A DNA stretch of 16,950 nucleotides from Discostella pseudostelligera. Its lineage: Eukaryota > Bacillariophyta > Thalassiosirophyceae > Thalassiosirales > Thalassiosiraceae. The position numbers and the translations under genes are program-made. The notes under the pieces are model-generated. The model was not told the origin of the DNA, did no database searches, and was given only the letters and a program-made list of their open reading frames with translations. Location of the stretch: positions 1 to 16,950 of the forward strand of contig JALLBK010000245.1 of NCBI GenBank assembly GCA_036940085.1. The letters run 5' to 3'. Position 1 is the stretch's first letter. Each line of letters opens with the position of its first letter. Below are positions 16,551 through 16,950 of the stretch, one piece after another.

Positions 16551-16950
16551 TAATGATCTTTCTCTGGTGTTAATGAGCTAGACGAGGGAGTAGATAAATA
16601 ATACGTGGCATTCAAGGCTCGATCCGATCCGCGTAGAATATGTGCAAGCGATTGGGATAAACACTACGCTACACAATGACTACGTACACACCTTAACTAA
16701 ACATTAATGCTCCTAATGCTAGTGGCGCTTTGTTTTGGTGGCAGTAGCAATTGCCAATTGCTTTGTTATTTCCAAGTGGCATCCCGATCGGCTTCGTCCC
16801 TTCATTCATCGTTGAAATGAATTCCACGTGTCCGGATTTCGGTTATCCGTCGTCGCCTACTAATTAGTAGGTTGCCTACTAATTAGTAGACCAGTAATAA
16901 CCCTCTAGCATTATCAGTACACTTCTATTTAATCCAAAATTTTGATATGT
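16551..16950. other. Right-end intergenic region
   Basis: No gene is supported in these 400 bp. The left half should hold the 3' UTR of the large gene. The right half has a G-box (CACGTG, 16825-16830) and several palindromes: agcaattg/caattgct with a 1-bp gap (16746-16762), the tandem pair at 16855-16889, and caaaattttg (16935-16944). The 12-mer ttcatcgttgaa (16805-16816) also occurs at 6541-6552, just before the J-protein start. This suggests promoter DNA of a gene beyond the right edge. Confidence 0.45.
16855..16889. repeat. Tandem pair of 16-bp palindromic units
   Basis: gcctactaattagtag occurs at 16855-16870 and again, unchanged, at 16874-16889, with a 19-bp period. The first copy is part of a perfect 16-bp palindrome (16856-16871). 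The second carries a 14-bp one (16876-16889). Two spaced copies of a symmetric TAATTA-centred site fit cooperative binding or a repeat edge. Confidence 0.8.

Noticed and set aside
1..16950. tRNA, rRNA, transposon or CRISPR content
   Set aside because: I looked for B-box GTTCGA-type sequences, terminal repeats, transposase-like frames and spaced direct repeats. The few GTTCGA hits were inside coding regions or lacked a cloverleaf, and no arrays or element ends were seen.

Overview
The window looks like nuclear DNA from a photosynthetic eukaryote with a secondary plastid, most likely a diatom or a close stramenopile relative. Three things suggest this. Genes are dense and mostly intron-free, and the four introns seen are 55-125 nt with GTAAGT or GTAAGC donors. 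A phytol/farnesol-kinase-like protein has an N-terminus that can be read as a bipartite plastid pre-sequence, with an ASAFAP-like alanine/phenylalanine cleavage site. Start codons tend to have ACCATG contexts and C/A/T-rich, G-poor leaders. The species cannot be named from the sequence alone.

Layout, left to right: (1) a probable 5' tip of a divergent minus-strand gene at the left edge; (2) a CDP-alcohol phosphotransferase of the choline/ethanolamine phosphotransferase type (506-1926, one intron); (3) the beta subunit of the AP-4 adaptor complex (2187-4853); (4) a convergent phytol/farnesol kinase-like gene (4967-6253, minus); (5) a divergent membrane-bound J-domain protein (6600-7794, one intron); (6) a convergent prohibitin-1 gene (8110-8958, minus); (7) a minus-strand fusion of an AANAT-like GNAT acetyltransferase with a full PhzF-family isomerase (9406-11127); (8) a divergent 1540-residue acidic, low-complexity, probably nuclear protein that I do not recognise (11759-16550, three exons); and (9) a 400-bp intergenic tail with tandem palindromes.

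The genes are ordinary nuclear genes arranged as convergent and divergent neighbours. They do not form an operon-like pathway. Several are membrane or trafficking housekeeping genes: ER phospholipid synthesis, trans-Golgi sorting, plastid isoprenoid-alcohol salvage, a membrane J-protein and mitochondrial prohibitin. The least ordinary items are the GNAT-PhzF fusion, the unrecognised 1540-residue protein, and a recurring E2F-like GGCGGGAA element. That element is found only between genes in this window and is twice arranged as a palindrome (once in a variant form). I found no RNA genes, transposons, CRISPR arrays or organelle-type genes.
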